6,813 bases of DNA from Chloroflexota bacterium (GTDB lineage Bacteria > Chloroflexota > UBA6077): NCBI GenBank assembly GCA_021806765.1, contig JAJZQR010000293.1, forward strand, positions 1 through 6,813, in the 5' to 3' direction. Below the pieces are notes generated by a model. That model was not told where the DNA came from, did not search any database, and saw nothing but the letters and a program-made list of their open reading frames with translations. Made by a program: the position numbers and the translations under genes. Every line of letters starts with the position of its first letter. The stretch's first letter is position 1. This document shows positions 6,606-6,813 of this stretch, piece by piece.

Positions 6606-6721
6606 TGAAAGCGCAGAGCCGAGAGGCCCGCGGTGGAATGCAGCTGTCGGGCAGCCTTCTTGACCTTCTCCTTGGCCTTGGCCTTCAGAGGAATGGCAAG
6701 CTCGGTACCGTCGAGAGCGCC
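6606..6721 (-). other. Coding-like tail after the rhodanese TAG stop
   Basis: The minus-strand frame of the rhodanese gene continues after TAG without another stop. It first reads GALDGTELAIPLKAKAKEK and then VKKAARQLHS, an alanine/lysine-rich stretch with G/C-ending codons that looks like a protein tail. The frame then runs through the hairpin and across the small gene on the opposite strand, where it cannot be real. This may be a former C-terminal extension, a sequencing error at the stop, or coincidence. On the plus strand I see no credible gene here. Confidence 0.35.
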
Positions 6722-6813
6722 CTACGCAGCCTCGGCAACCTCTCCTCTCTCGATAGGATACCCTGCAGATCGCCAGGCATTGAAGCCGCCTGCTATCACG
6801 CTGACCCTGGTGT
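6722..6813 (-). CDS. Rhodanese-like domain protein, C-terminal 29 codons (5' end outside window)
   Basis: Rhodanese domains move sulfane sulfur through a persulfide on an active-site cysteine. Only the end of the domain is in view: TRVSVIAGGFNAWRSAGYP matches the typical closing strand and helix (V-x-GGFNAW-x-x-AGYP) of single-domain rhodaneses, followed by IERGEVAEAA and TAG. The active-site cysteine loop would lie to the right of the window, so activity cannot be judged. The stop may not be the ancestral one, because the frame continues with coding-like sequence. It converges with the small acidic gene, with a strong hairpin between them. The family call is confident despite the short length because the GGFNAW motif is diagnostic. 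Confidence 0.82.
   Translation of the reverse strand, partial: TRVSVIAGGFNAWRSAGYPIERGEVAEAA

Noticed and set aside
6123..6608. Longer plus-strand frames over the small gene and promoter island
   Set aside because: They cross the promoter island and encode arginine/tryptophan-rich sequence typical of out-of-frame GC-rich DNA; the 64-codon frame has the ribosome binding site and the better codon pattern.

Overview
The window is GC-rich bacterial chromosome with four recognisable genes, one small hypothetical gene and short, structured intergenic spacers. I see no mobile element, phage gene, CRISPR array, tRNA or rRNA. The best lineage guess is Chloroflexota or a similar deep-branching GC-rich phylum. 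The reasons are a large MalT-like NTPase/TPR protein ending in a SARP/BTAD DNA-binding module, a short-type citrate synthase, and a long perfect hairpin of the form TGTAGAGGCGGGTC...GACCCGCCTCTACA. This assignment is inference from gene style, not proof.

Layout. (1) 2-1204, plus strand: C-terminal 400 residues of the membrane AAA+ metalloprotease FtsH; the N-terminus and Walker A lie left of the window. (2) 1205-1362: a purine-rich spacer with short degenerate direct repeats. (3) 1363-4842, plus strand: a regulator of about 1159 residues with a MalT-type STAND NTPase, TPR-like helices, a G-rich low-complexity linker, and a C-terminal winged helix plus BTAD. (4) 4843-4940: a convergent spacer with a perfect 14-bp hairpin. 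(5) 4941-6101, minus strand: citrate synthase with a strong ribosome binding site. (6) 6102-6355: a divergent intergenic region holding an AT-rich promoter island, an inverted repeat flanked by direct repeats, and a sigma54-like motif. (7) 6356-6550, plus strand: a 64-residue acidic helical protein of unknown function. (8) 6551-6721: a convergent spacer with a perfect 13-bp hairpin. (9) 6722-6813, minus strand: the last 29 codons of a rhodanese-domain protein, followed in frame by coding-looking sequence beyond its TAG stop.

How the genes relate. No operon or complex links them clearly: FtsH is protein quality control, citrate synthase is TCA entry, and rhodanese is sulfur transfer. The regulator follows FtsH on the same strand with no visible terminator between them, so some read-through is possible. 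Its target is not evident. The most useful items for a second look are the regulator's domain order and altered NTPase motifs, the operator-like cluster upstream of citrate synthase, the small acidic gene with its possible sigma54 promoter, and the rhodanese stop codon.
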